Position numbers and translations under genes: made by a program. Positions 27,581 to 36,841 of a stretch of 64,000 bases of DNA are shown piece by piece (within the stretch, counting starts at the first letter, position 1; each line of letters opens with the position of its first letter). The notes below the pieces were generated by a model that had not been told where the DNA came from, made no database searches, and worked only from the letters and a program-made list of their open reading frames with translations. The DNA is from Muribaculaceae bacterium Isolate-037 (Harlan) (GTDB lineage: Bacteria > Bacteroidota > Bacteroidia > Bacteroidales > Muribaculaceae), in the NCBI GenBank assembly GCA_003762615.1, contig RIAZ01000019.1, forward strand, positions 33,280 through 97,279, written 5' to 3'.

Positions 27581-27655
27581 GTTGCTTTCTTATTAAGAAT
27601 TAATAGATTACTTGATTGTGGAAAGGATGTGCCTTTTATGAGCCGTGAGGTTCAT

Positions 27656-27901
27656 TTAGTTGTAGAGGCGGAGCCATTTGGTGATGAAATAGAGGAGGGT
27701 GATGAAGGCGACAGCGATACATAATGACAGGAGCCATGAGAGACCGAGAGGGTTTTGCAGCAGGTCAATCATGGTGACGGTCAATATGATGGTCGAGATA
27801 AGACGTATGTTATTCTGTGCTTTCCACGACATACGGAATTTTCCGCAGAAGAGTAGCACAATCGTGCTGATGATTGTTAGGATTAAATTTGCGATGATCA
27901 T
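27656..27901 (-). CDS. Small membrane protein, unknown
   Basis: The protein has 81 residues. The ATG at 27901 (MIIANLILTIISTIVLLF) is chosen because the upstream in-frame ATG at 27937 lies within a G/C inverted repeat. Three hydrophobic helices are visible (about 2-18, 29-45 and 55-72), ending in KWLRLYN. I do not recognise a family. The last 23 bp of the gene region are duplicated at 22998. It stands alone on the minus strand between ATPase-repeat remnants and an intergenic repeat. Confidence 0.55.
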   Translation of the reverse strand: MIIANLILTIISTIVLLFCGKFRMSWKAQNNIRLISTIILTVTMIDLLQNPLGLSWLLSLCIAVAFITLLYFITKWLRLYN

Positions 27902-27930
27902 AGTGTGTGGGATTGAAATGACATACCAAC

Positions 27931-27994
27931 CCCCCACCCCGTAAAGGGGGAGTTAAAGATTCGCACATCAACTCCCCCTTTACGGGGATGGGGG
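27931..27994. repeat. G/C-rich inverted repeat
   Basis: Arms of about 24 bp (27931-27954 and 27970-27994) match except for one extra A. The core AACTCCCCCTTTACGGGG and its complement flank a 15-nt loop. It stands just upstream of the small minus-strand gene. It could be a strong RNA hairpin or a dispersed palindromic repeat. Confidence 0.8.
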
Positions 27995-28090
27995 CTGAAC
28001 CGTATGCAAAGTTATAATTTATTTTTTTGTTGCACAAATTCAGTTAAAATGTTGTAACTTTGGGATGTTTTAGAAGGATATGTGTAAATT

Positions 28091-28229
28091 AACTGAAGTT
28101 TCGCAAGCTGCACTTCAGTGGTTTAAAGTTTATAGTTTAAGGTTTAAGATTCACGAAAATCCACGAATCTTTTCATTATACAAAATTTAATGATCATAAA
28201 CCATAAACATTAAACCTTAAACCATTTAA
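28091..28229 (-). repeat. Intergenic repeat element, copy 2 (inverted)
   Basis: This is the reverse-complement copy of the element at 26067, with only a few differences over about 138 bp, including the terminal hairpin. It lies in the leader region of the GH78 gene, ending 49 bp before its ATG. With copy 1 it forms an inverted pair around 1.9 kb. Confidence 0.9.
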
Positions 28230-28277
28230 GTGAAGCAAGTTGGAAAACTTGCGAAACTTAAATAAATTAACGACATT

Positions 28278-31274
28278 ATGAACTTAACCTTGAGACGAAA
28301 TTTAATATCACGGATGGGAATAGCGGCTTTTACGATGCTTGCATTTATGCCGGTGGGTGTGTATGCAGGTTCGGGAAGCTTGGTTAAAGGGGAGCATGAG
28401 GCAACTGATAGAGAGCGTGACGTTTTTATGGGAGCCGAATGGATCGGGACAGCTTCCGATGACATACCGCTATATCCGGATTATCTTTCTGTGTTTAAGA
28501 TTGATTTTGATATAGAGGTGGATGCCGGTGGTTCGGCTGCAATACTTTACGGCATGAACGACCCACGTCTGATGAATGTTGACCTTAACATATACAATAT
28601 CGCTGCTCCTCGTGATGAATCCGCCATAAAGATAGAATTCAGTCATTCGGGAGAGATACGAGTGTTCCGTTATGGGTATCATCCGGCTGACAGCAAGAGC
28701 AAACCATTGGGGGTGTATCAGTGTGGAGATGTCTGGGGAAAATCCAATCATGTCAGCATTGCATCTAATCTTGGACATACGGATATATTTGTCAATGGGA
28801 AGAAGGTGTGCTATATAGGGATAAATCCTATCGGGAATGGAGGCGACTGGCTGGCGTTCCCGGTATTGGCGGAAATGGGGGTGGATATTTCCGGTAATGC
28901 CGTAATCTCAAACTTGAAAGTACGCAATTTCCGGGAACCTTCCAACGTATTGTTCGCCGATTCTGCCGCTCATGCCGTCACAGGGAGGATAAATCTCCCG
29001 GAGAGGTCAATGCCGCAACTTCGCACTAATATACCGGTTGACGGTAAGCGTGATGTGAAGTCCGCGAGAATTGATGTGACAGCCAGAGGTATATATGATT
29101 TGAAGGTGAATGGCAAACGTGTGACCGAAGGATATTTCTATCCCGGATCCACACAATACAACAAGACACATCTCTTTAATACCTTTGACATAACCCCTTA
29201 CCTTACGGAAGCGAATAATACGCTGGATGTAAGCATGGGGGAGGGATGGTGGAGCGGTCCTGCCACTTTTATGGGGGAGATGTGGAATTTCTATGGCGAC
29301 AGGCAATCCTTGCTTGCTTGTGTGACGGTGGAATATACGGATGGAACCGTCTTATGCTACCCGACATTGCCGTCCACATGGGAATATTGTGCAGATGGCG
29401 CAAACGTGGTTGGAAGTTTTTTCAACGGAGAGATATATGATGCCACGCGCCGAGCGTCGGATATGACCTGGCATCCGGCAGAGAGGGTCGGTTGCGACTC
29501 CACCACTTATCCATTCCCCGGAGGCTGGGATAACGTGGTCATCCGTAGGGATTACGGAGATAAGGTTGTGGCTGCCGACACATTGACCGCCGTCTCTGTC
29601 GTGGAGCCGAGGAAGGGTGTCTTCATCTATGATTTCGGACAGAATTTTGCCGGAGTGCCTCTTCTGCGTCTGTCGGGTCAGAAACGGGGTACGGAAGTAG
29701 CCATGAGATATGCGGAGGTGCTCTATCCCGATATGGAGCGGTATGGTGCCAACAGAGGTATGATAATGACCGAGAATATCAGGGCGGCAATGAACAAGGA
29801 TGTATACGTGGCTGCCGGAGAGGAAGAGGAATATTTCTCTCCACGTTTCACGTTGCATGGTTTCAGGTATGTCGAGATCACTGGAATAGACAAACCTCTC
29901 CCGGTAGAGGATGTGAAGGCAGTGGCGTTAAGTTCAATTGATAAGTTTAAGGCATCGTTTGAATGCTCGGATACACTTGTCAACCGACTGTGGAAAAATA
30001 TATTATGGTCAACACGCTCCAATTTCATATCCATACCTACCGATTGCCCTCAGCGTAATGAGCGGCTCGGATGGATGGGGGATATCTCCGTATATGCCCC
30101 TACCGCCACAAAGATTGCCGATGTCTCGGCAATTCTGCGTCAATATCTTCAGTCTGTGCGCGATTGCCAGACGCCGGAAGGTAAATTTCCCGATGTGGCT
30201 CCTACCGGAGTGGGGTTCGGAGGGTTCCTCTGGGGTAGTGCAGGCATCACCGTGCCATACGAGCATTTCCTGCAATATGGCGACACTACTTTAGTGAGGG
30301 AGCATTATCCGGCGATGAAACGATATATGGATTACGTCTTTGATAAGACTATTGATCCGCAGACTGGGGTTATGGTGCAGGACAGGGCTTGGGGAGACTT
30401 GGGCGATTGGCTTAGTCCGGAATATGATAAGAATGACAAGTCGCTCCTTTGGGAATGTTATCTTATATATGACCTTGACATAATGACTTATCTTGCGAAG
30501 GTGGTCGGTAATGATACGGATGCAGCCTTTTATAAGAATAAAGGGGATGAACGCAGGGAGTTTTTCAAAAAGGTGTATGTGGATCCGGCTACGAAGAAGA
30601 CACGTTTCTCTTCGTTTGACCCGGAGAGGGAGGGTAGGTTTGTCGATACACAGGCATCATACGCTCTCCCCATAGCTATGGGCATCATGGATGATCCTAC
30701 ATTCGCCGACAATTTTATTGCCACCATCACGCGTGAGAATATTGCCGATAACGGGAAGGTGTGTCCTCCGTATTCCCTTATGACAGGGTTCATAGGCACG
30801 GCATGGATTCAGGAGGCATTGAGCCGGATAGGAAGGGGTGATGTGGCATACCGGATACTTGCCAATAAGGAATATCCGTCGTGGCTATATCCTGTGACTC
30901 AGGGGGCGACCTCTGTATGGGAGCGACTGGATTCTTATACACATACAGATGGATTCGGAGCAAACAACAGTATGAATTCATTCAACCATTATTCATTCGG
31001 CTCTGTCGGCAACTGGCTGCTTACCCGCTGTCTCGGCATAAAATATGATGATAATGGCATTACGGTAGCTCCAGATCCTGACATTACGGGTGCCCTCTCT
31101 TATGCCAATGGTGAGCTGGAGACGCCATGGGGATTGGTGAAAAGTGGCTGGAAGATTGAGGGGGATAAGGTGAGATATGAGGTGGAGGTGCCGATCGAGT
31201 CGTGTTTTGTCGCACCCGACGGCACAAAACATCGGCTTAACATCGGAAAGAATCGTATCATATTGCGAAAGTGA
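28278..31274 (+). CDS. Exported alpha-L-rhamnosidase, GH78
   Basis: The protein has 998 residues with a signal peptide ending near VYAGS. An extra N-terminal jelly-roll/LamG-like part (about 40-240) precedes the usual rhamnosidase N-domain (DLKVNGKRVTEGYFYPGSTQYNKTHLFNTFDITPYL). The (alpha/alpha)6 catalytic domain has SIPTDCPQRNERLGWMGD (Asp589-Asp602) and GATSVWERLDSY with Glu882. These are the conserved acidic positions of GH78, and all are present. It removes terminal L-rhamnose from pectin-type or microbial polysaccharides. The gene is monocistronic, and its leader carries the intergenic repeat. Confidence 0.94.
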   Translation: MNLTLRRNLISRMGIAAFTMLAFMPVGVYAGSGSLVKGEHEATDRERDVFMGAEWIGTASDDIPLYPDYLSVFKIDFDIEVDAGGSAAILYGMNDPRLMNVDLNIYNIAAPRDESAIKIEFSHSGEIRVFRYGYHPADSKSKPLGVYQCGDVWGKSNHVSIASNLGHTDIFVNGKKVCYIGINPIGNGGDWLAFPVLAEMGVDISGNAVISNLKVRNFREPSNVLFADSAAHAVTGRINLPERSMPQLRTNIPVDGKRDVKSARIDVTARGIYDLKVNGKRVTEGYFYPGSTQYNKTHLFNTFDITPYLTEANNTLDVSMGEGWWSGPATFMGEMWNFYGDRQSLLACVTVEYTDGTVLCYPTLPSTWEYCADGANVVGSFFNGEIYDATRRASDMTWHPAERVGCDSTTYPFPGGWDNVVIRRDYGDKVVAADTLTAVSVVEPRKGVFIYDFGQNFAGVPLLRLSGQKRGTEVAMRYAEVLYPDMERYGANRGMIMTENIRAAMNKDVYVAAGEEEEYFSPRFTLHGFRYVEITGIDKPLPVEDVKAVALSSIDKFKASFECSDTLVNRLWKNILWSTRSNFISIPTDCPQRNERLGWMGDISVYAPTATKIADVSAILRQYLQSVRDCQTPEGKFPDVAPTGVGFGGFLWGSAGITVPYEHFLQYGDTTLVREHYPAMKRYMDYVFDKTIDPQTGVMVQDRAWGDLGDWLSPEYDKNDKSLLWECYLIYDLDIMTYLAKVVGNDTDAAFYKNKGDERREFFKKVYVDPATKKTRFSSFDPEREGRFVDTQASYALPIAMGIMDDPTFADNFIATITRENIADNGKVCPPYSLMTGFIGTAWIQEALSRIGRGDVAYRILANKEYPSWLYPVTQGATSVWERLDSYTHTDGFGANNSMNSFNHYSFGSVGNWLLTRCLGIKYDDNGITVAPDPDITGALSYANGELETPWGLVKSGWKIEGDKVRYEVEVPIESCFVAPDGTKHRLNIGKNRIILRK

Positions 31275-31294
31275 GATTATTTTGGCTAACTTTG
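31263..31294 (+). promoter_or_regulatory. Promoter of the DegT-family gene
   Basis: TTG at 31263-31265, a 21-bp spacer and TAACTTTG at 31287-31294 form a good Bacteroidetes promoter. The -33 part overlaps the end of the GH78 gene. Confidence 0.6.
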
Positions 31295-31316
31295 CATTAG
31301 TTTTTATGACTTTGAT

Positions 31317-32555
31317 ATGGAGGAACGGATTTTACTTTGTCTTTGCCACATGAGTGGCAAGGAGATGGACTTTATAAATGAGGCGTTTGCGGAGAATTGG
31401 GTGCTCCCGCTCGGTCCGAATGTCAACGGATTGGAGAAGGATCTTGAGAGGATGTTCATACCCACCGCCGACTCAATGCCGAAGGATGGCGTGACGGTGC
31501 AGTCGCCTGATCTTCTTTTGAGCCATGACCCCGCTCTGTTGGAGAGGAAACGTATTGTGGCTCTCTCTGCCGGCACGGCTGCAATCCACCTTGGACTTGT
31601 GGCTCTCGGTGTCGGGCACGGGGATGAGGTGATGGTGCAGAGTTTCACGTTCAGCGCATCGGCAAACCCCGTGACATACGTCGGTGCAACCCCCGTGTTT
31701 GTCGATTCCGAGCCTGACACGTGGAATATGGACCCGCAGCTGCTCGACGAGGCTATCGCCGACCGTGTGGCTAAGACGGGTAAGAAACCGAAGGCGATAA
31801 TTCCGGTATATCTATATGGTATGCCTGCAAAGATAGATGAGATATTGGCAGTCGCCGCAAAATGGAAGATACCTGTGCTGGAGGATTCCGCCGAAGCATT
31901 CGGCAGCCGCTATCGCGGGCAGTATTGCGGCACGTTCGGGCGATTCGGTGTCATGTCGTTCAATGGCAACAAGATGATAACCACTTCCGGAGGTGGTGCG
32001 CTGGTATGTCCTGACGAAGAGACTTGGCGTCTCGTGATGAGCTATGCCACACAATCCCGTGAGCCATATCCATGGTATCAGCATGAGCGGATAGGCTATA
32101 ACTACCGCATGAGCAACATCTCTGCCGGCATCGGACGCGGGCAGATGACGATAGCCGAGGAGCATCTTGCCCACCATCGCCGGGTGCAGCAACAATACCG
32201 TGAATTGTTTGCCGACATAGAGGGCATAGAGCTTCATGAGAATCCCGGCGAGGAGTTCGACAGCAATTTCTGGCTTTGTGCAATCACTTTCGTCCCGGAT
32301 CTGAAGGTGAGGGGCGATGACGGCTGCGGACGTCCCGAGGCAATGCGCCGTGCACTTGAGGCACGCAACATAGAGACGCGCCATCTCTGGAAACCGATGC
32401 ACCGTCAGCCGGTGTTCGCATCCTGCCCCGCCTACGTCAATGGAGTGAGCGACGATTTGTTCAGCCGTGGGCTGTGTATCCCCGCAGGTCCATACGTGGG
32501 AGAAAGGGAGGTGCGTCGCATCGTGGAGGCTATCCGCAGCTCTATTTTGGCATGA
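31317..32555 (+). CDS. DegT/DnrJ/EryC1/StrS-family PLP aminotransferase
   Basis: The protein has 412 residues. ALSAGTAAIHLGLVALGVGHGDEVMVQSFTFSASANPVTYVGATPVFVD is the family's cofactor-binding start. VLEDSAEAFGSRY follows, and SFNGNKMITTSGGGAL holds the PLP lysine Lys219. The C-terminal RHLWKPMHRQPVF is also typical. Members make amino sugars for lipopolysaccharide, capsule or glycoprotein glycans from nucleotide-linked ketosugars. No sugar-nucleotide or glycosyltransferase genes are next to it, so the product cannot be named. It has its own promoter. Confidence 0.93.
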   Translation: MEERILLCLCHMSGKEMDFINEAFAENWVLPLGPNVNGLEKDLERMFIPTADSMPKDGVTVQSPDLLLSHDPALLERKRIVALSAGTAAIHLGLVALGVGHGDEVMVQSFTFSASANPVTYVGATPVFVDSEPDTWNMDPQLLDEAIADRVAKTGKKPKAIIPVYLYGMPAKIDEILAVAAKWKIPVLEDSAEAFGSRYRGQYCGTFGRFGVMSFNGNKMITTSGGGALVCPDEETWRLVMSYATQSREPYPWYQHERIGYNYRMSNISAGIGRGQMTIAEEHLAHHRRVQQQYRELFADIEGIELHENPGEEFDSNFWLCAITFVPDLKVRGDDGCGRPEAMRRALEARNIETRHLWKPMHRQPVFASCPAYVNGVSDDLFSRGLCIPAGPYVGEREVRRIVEAIRSSILA

Positions 32556-32579
32556 GGATGAAAAATACACGGTGAAAAC

Positions 32580-32611
32580 TTTGTATTAATGAACAAAAAA
32601 ACATAAATTTG
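32580..32611 (+). promoter_or_regulatory. Promoter of the frdCAB operon
   Basis: TTTG at 32580-32583, a 20-bp spacer and the perfect -7 box TAAATTTG at 32604-32611 are present. This gives a leader of about 110 nt before frdC. Confidence 0.75.
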
Positions 32612-32730
32612 CACATAATTCCGTGTGTCATGCAGATGCCATGCGTAAATTGCTTTTTCCCAAAAGGCGACAAACCTAAGATTCTAAACTAAATAACTTA
32701 AAATAACTTTAATTAAATTCAGAAACTGCT

Positions 32731-33726
32731 ATGTGGTTATCAAGCTCATCTGTAGGACGTAAGTTCGTCATGGCCGTCACAGGCGCCGTTCTCGTCCTAT
32801 TCCTCACATTTCACTGTTTGATGAACGCCATAGCCATCTGCTGGCCGGCCGCCTACAACTCCGTCTGCGAGTTCCTTGGCGCAAACTGGTATGCTCTTAT
32901 AGCTTCAGCAGGTCTGGCTCTGTTCATCGTAGTCCACATCATCTACGCGGTGATGCTGACCCTTCAGAACCGCAAGGCACGTGGCAAGGACCGCTACGCC
33001 CTTTCCAGTCGTCCCAAGACTGTGGAATGGTCAAGCCAGAACATGCTCGTGCTTGGTATCGTCATCCTGGCGTTCCTTGCTGTTCACATGATCCAGTTCT
33101 GGGCAAAGATGCAGCTCCAGGAGATCCGTGGCGTGCACGACGTTCTGCCCCCGGCAGCCGGCACCCTCTTCATCCAGGAGGCATTCTCTCAGTTCTACAC
33201 TCCGATCATCTACATCATCGGGTTCATCGCCCTCTGGTTCCACCTCAACCACGGTATCTGGTCTATGTTCCAGTCTATCGGTTGGGATAATCAGGTTTGG
33301 ATCTGCCGCTTGAAGAAAGTGGCTTGCTGGTGGAGCTCCATCGTCGTGGCTCTCTTCATCATCCAGGCTATCGTGTTCACAGTGAAGGCTCACGACAATT
33401 TCTACAAGACTGACGAGACTCTTCGCCAGCAGTATAAGGAGATGCTCGTGCCTATGTTTGAGAAAGACTTCGGTCCGGATGCAGCCAGCGCAATCACTGC
33501 AGCTCCGTTCGACCAGATGAAGCAGATGATCAAAGGCACACTCTCTCAGATGGAAGCTCCCGAGGCTCAGAGCTATTTCGCAAATGATCCTCAGTTCCCG
33601 TCTCGTCTCGAAACTATCAAGGCTGCCGCCGCTCTCATCGACTATCTTGACGTCGACGTGGAAGAGGCTGCCGTTGAATCCGCTACAGAAACCACTCCCC
33701 AAACAGAACCAGAACCAGGCAAGTAA
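32731..33726 (+). CDS. frdC: Fumarate reductase/succinate dehydrogenase cytochrome b subunit, extended
   Basis: The protein has 331 residues. Five membrane helices with candidate haem ligands His43 ([10 protein letters not shown]) and others in [18 protein letters not shown] and FHLNHGIW mark the di-haem cytochrome b subunit of Bacteroidetes-type quinol:fumarate reductase. It anchors FrdAB and passes electrons from menaquinol. After the last helix (about 205-225) there is an additional tail of about 105 residues ([20 protein letters not shown] ... [13 protein letters not shown]), charged and ending in Pro/Glu/Thr. Family members usually stop near residue 230. frdA starts 8 bp after the stop. 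Confidence 0.94.
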   Translation: MWLSSSSVGRKFVMAVTGAVLVLFLTFHCLMNAIAICWPAAYNSVCEFLGANWYALIASAGLALFIVVHIIYAVMLTLQNRKARGKDRYALSSRPKTVEWSSQNMLVLGIVILAFLAVHMIQFWAKMQLQEIRGVHDVLPPAAGTLFIQEAFSQFYTPIIYIIGFIALWFHLNHGIWSMFQSIGWDNQVWICRLKKVACWWSSIVVALFIIQAIVFTVKAHDNFYKTDETLRQQYKEMLVPMFEKDFGPDAASAITAAPFDQMKQMIKGTLSQMEAPEAQSYFANDPQFPSRLETIKAAAALIDYLDVDVEEAAVESATETTPQTEPEPGK

Positions 33727-33734
33727 TTAGCGAT

Positions 33735-35759
33735 ATGGAAAATACAAAAGAAAACATCAGAGTAATGAATCCGGCTGATTCCAAAATCCCGGAGGGTCCT
33801 GTCGCTGAGAAATGGACCAACTATAAGGCTCATCAGAAACTCGTCAACCCCGCCAACAAGCGTCGTCTTGACGTGATCGTTGTGGGTACAGGTCTTGCAG
33901 GTGCATCTGCTGCCTCCACTCTTGCCGAGCTGGGTTTCAACGTGCTCAACTTCTGCATCCAGGATAGCCCCCGTCGTGCTCACTCTATCGCGGCTCAGGG
34001 TGGTATCAATGCAGCAAAGAACTATCAGAACGACGGCGACTCCGTGTATCGTCTTTTCTACGATACTGTGAAGGGTGGTGACTATCGTGCCCGTGAGGCA
34101 AACGTCTACCGTCTTGCAGAGGTCGCTAACAATATCATCGACCAGTGTGTGGCTCAGGGCGTGCCTTTCGCACGTGAATATGGTGGGCTTCTCGCCAACC
34201 GTTCTTTCGGTGGTGCGCAGGTAAGCCGTACTTTCTATGCAAAGGGTCAGACAGGTCAGCAGCTCCTTCTCGGTGCTTACTCTTCACTCAACCGTCAGAT
34301 TCAGGCTGGCAAGGTGAAGAGCTACAACCGCTATGAGATGCACGACGTTGTGCTCGTGAAAGACAAGGATGGTGTGGAACGCGCTCGCGGTATCATCGCC
34401 AAGAACCTTGTGACCGGTGAGTTCGAGCGTTTCGCTGCTCATGCAGTAGTAATCGCTACCGGTGGCTACGGCAACACCTACTTCCTTTCAACCAACGCTA
34501 TGGGCTGCAACTGCTCCGCTGCTATGGCTTGCTACCGCAAGGGTGCTTATTTCGCTAACCCCGCTTACGTACAGATCCACCCGACCTGTATCCCCGTGCA
34601 TGGCGACAAGCAGTCAAAACTTACCCTTATGTCGGAGTCTTTGCGTAATGACGGACGTATCTGGGTGCCCAAGAAGAAAGAGGATGCCGAGAAACTTCAG
34701 AAAGGTCAGATCAAGGGTAGCGATATTCCGGAGGAGGATCGCGACTACTATCTCGAGCGTCGTTATCCGGCATTCGGTAACCTTGTTCCGCGTGACGTGG
34801 CTTCTCGTGCTGCCAAGGAGCGTTGCGATGCCGGCTTCGGCGTGAACAACACAGGTCTTGCAGTGTTCCTCGACTTCTCCGAGGCTATCAACCGTCTCGG
34901 CATCGACGTGGTTCGCCAGCGTTACGGCAACCTCTTCGATATGTATGAGGAGATCACCGACGTGAATCCCGGTGAGTTCGCTCGTGAGGTGAACGGCGTG
35001 AACTACTACAACCCGATGATGATCTTCCCCGCTATCCACTACACTATGGGTGGTATCTGGGTTGACTATGAGCTTCAGACTTCTATCAAGGGTCTGTTCG
35101 CAATCGGTGAGTGTAACTTCTCTGACCACGGTGCTAACCGTCTTGGTGCATCTGCCCTCATGCAGGGTCTTGCCGACGGTTATTTCGTGCTCCCCTATAC
35201 AATCCAGAACTATCTGAGCGACCAGATTACAGTACCTCACTTCTCAACTGACCTTCCGGAGTTTGACGCTGCCGAGGCTAAATGTAGAGAGGCTATGGAT
35301 CGACTCATGAACATCAAGGGTCATCGTTCTGTTGACTCTATCCATAAGGAGCTTGGTCATATCATGTGGGAATACGTCGGTATGGCTCGTGATAAGGAGG
35401 GTCTTGAACTCGCTATCAAGAAGCTCGGTGAGCTCCGCAAGGTGTTCAACACCGACCTGTTCGTTCCCGGCACTCAGAAGGGCATGAACGTCGAGCTTGA
35501 CAAGGCATTCCGTCTTAACGACTTCATCACTATGGGTGAGCTTATCGCATACGACGCACTCAGCCGTAATGAGAGCTGCGGCGGTCACTTCCGCACAGAG
35601 TATCAGACTGAAGAGGGTGAGGCAAAACGTGATGATGAGAACTGCTTCTACGTAAGCTGCTGGGATTATGCAGGTAGCGACGCAAAGGCACCCTCACTCA
35701 TCAAGGAGCCGCTCCACTATGAGGCTATCAAGGTTCAGACTCGTAACTATAAGTCATAA
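33735..35759 (+). CDS. frdA: Fumarate reductase/succinate dehydrogenase flavoprotein subunit
   Basis: The protein has 674 residues. The FAD Rossmann motif [19 protein letters not shown] is near residue 52. [14 protein letters not shown] contains His83, the position of covalent FAD linkage. [20 protein letters not shown] and the active-site region ([19 protein letters not shown], then [13 protein letters not shown]) are also present, as is [25 protein letters not shown]. It interconverts fumarate and succinate. In anaerobic Bacteroidales it mainly reduces fumarate for respiration and for succinate/propionate production. It is the middle gene of frdCAB. Confidence 0.97.
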   Translation: MENTKENIRVMNPADSKIPEGPVAEKWTNYKAHQKLVNPANKRRLDVIVVGTGLAGASAASTLAELGFNVLNFCIQDSPRRAHSIAAQGGINAAKNYQNDGDSVYRLFYDTVKGGDYRAREANVYRLAEVANNIIDQCVAQGVPFAREYGGLLANRSFGGAQVSRTFYAKGQTGQQLLLGAYSSLNRQIQAGKVKSYNRYEMHDVVLVKDKDGVERARGIIAKNLVTGEFERFAAHAVVIATGGYGNTYFLSTNAMGCNCSAAMACYRKGAYFANPAYVQIHPTCIPVHGDKQSKLTLMSESLRNDGRIWVPKKKEDAEKLQKGQIKGSDIPEEDRDYYLERRYPAFGNLVPRDVASRAAKERCDAGFGVNNTGLAVFLDFSEAINRLGIDVVRQRYGNLFDMYEEITDVNPGEFAREVNGVNYYNPMMIFPAIHYTMGGIWVDYELQTSIKGLFAIGECNFSDHGANRLGASALMQGLADGYFVLPYTIQNYLSDQITVPHFSTDLPEFDAAEAKCREAMDRLMNIKGHRSVDSIHKELGHIMWEYVGMARDKEGLELAIKKLGELRKVFNTDLFVPGTQKGMNVELDKAFRLNDFITMGELIAYDALSRNESCGGHFRTEYQTEEGEAKRDDENCFYVSCWDYAGSDAKAPSLIKEPLHYEAIKVQTRNYKS

Positions 35760-35786
35760 TCCTTATATAACACAGAAATTTCAATC

Positions 35787-36545
35787 ATGGAAGAAAATAT
35801 AATGAAAGTCAACCTCAAGGTTTGGCGTCAGGCCAATCCGAGAGAAAAGGGCGGTTTTGTGACTTATAATGACGTCGAGACCACACCCGATACATCTTTC
35901 CTGGAGACCCTCGACATTCTCAATGAGACTCTTATTGAGAAGGGTGAGGAGCCTATCGTGTTCGACCACGACTGCCGCGAGGGTATCTGCGGTATGTGCT
36001 CGCTTTATATCAATGGTCATCCCCACGGACCGGCAACAGGTGCGACTACCTGCCAGCTCTACATGCGTCGTTTCCAGAACGGCGAGACTATCACTGTTGA
36101 GCCTTGGCGTTCGGCTGCGTTCCCTGTTATCAAGGACCTTATGGTGGACCGTAACGCATTCGACAAGATCCAGCAGGCTGGCGGTTATGTATCGTTCAAC
36201 TGCGGTGGTGCTCAGGATGCCAACGACCTCCCGATCTCTAAGGTGAATGCTGACGAGGCTATGGACTCTGCAAGTTGTATCGGCTGCGGTGCTTGCGTAG
36301 CTGCCTGCAAGAACGGCTCTGCAATGCTCTTCGTGTCGGCTAAGATCAGCCAGCTCGCTCTGCTTCCGCAGGGTGCTGTGGAGAAAGACCGTCGCGTGCG
36401 TGCTATGGTTGCCAAGATGGACGAACTCGGATTCGGCAACTGCACTAACACCGGTGCTTGCTCTGCTGAATGTCCGAAGAACATCAAGCTTGCCAACATC
36501 GGTCGCATGAACCGTCAGTTCATCGCTGCAAAGTGCAAGGAATAA
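35787..36545 (+). CDS. frdB: Fumarate reductase/succinate dehydrogenase iron-sulfur subunit
   Basis: The protein has 252 residues. The N-terminal 2Fe-2S domain has CREGICGMC and a later Cys in TTCQLYMR. The C-terminal ferredoxin domain has [14 protein letters not shown] and a further Cys set in [13 protein letters not shown], giving the 4Fe-4S and 3Fe-4S clusters. It carries electrons between the cytochrome subunit and the FAD. The gene lies 27 bp after frdA and is followed by a terminator hairpin. An internal ATG six codons in (MKVNLKVW) is possible but less well placed. Confidence 0.97.
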   Translation: MEENIMKVNLKVWRQANPREKGGFVTYNDVETTPDTSFLETLDILNETLIEKGEEPIVFDHDCREGICGMCSLYINGHPHGPATGATTCQLYMRRFQNGETITVEPWRSAAFPVIKDLMVDRNAFDKIQQAGGYVSFNCGGAQDANDLPISKVNADEAMDSASCIGCGACVAACKNGSAMLFVSAKISQLALLPQGAVEKDRRVRAMVAKMDELGFGNCTNTGACSAECPKNIKLANIGRMNRQFIAAKCKE

Positions 36546-36606
36546 TATCGACGGGCGAATTGTCCCCGGCGACATAATCTGTGGCATACGTCCACGTTAA
36601 CGTTAA

Positions 36607-36651
36607 GAGCATGGAGATTCTCAGGCAATGCCTGGCTCTCCATGCTCTTGT
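36607..36651 (+). terminator. Terminator of frdCAB
   Basis: The stem GAGCATGGAGA / TCTCCATGCTC has an inner stem CAGGC/GCCTG and is followed by TTGTTAT. It lies 60 bp after frdB. Confidence 0.7.
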
Positions 36652-36736
36652 TATCATTGAGGAAGAGAGGATTTTGGCAAACCTCATATCTCTTTCAAAA
36701 TAAGTTTAGAGACTTTAATTAGATTAGTGTAAAATG

Positions 36737-36768
36737 TTTTGAAAACAAGTGATTATTTATTACTTTTG
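36737..36768 (+). promoter_or_regulatory. Promoter of the cytolysin-like gene
   Basis: TTTG at 36738-36741, a 19-bp spacer and TACTTTTG at 36761-36768 fit the Bacteroidetes promoter. They lie 73 bp before the chosen ATG at 36842, which supports that start over an in-frame ATG at 36749. Confidence 0.7.
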
Positions 36769-36841
36769 TAAAGAATTTACAATACTATTAAGAAAGATAC
36801 GTTATTTGTTGGACTTTGAGAATAATTTAAAATTGGAAGAT

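Noticed and set aside
27656..28037. G/C inverted repeat as the end of an integrated element
   Set aside because: No integrase, attachment-site duplication or phage gene is nearby.
32612..32730. Riboswitch in the frdCAB leader
   Set aside because: The leader is only about 110 nt and shows no conserved riboswitch core or strong hairpins.
33031..33702. Long minus-strand open frame opposite frdC
   Set aside because: It is a shadow of the biased codon use of frdC and has no recognisable protein sequence.
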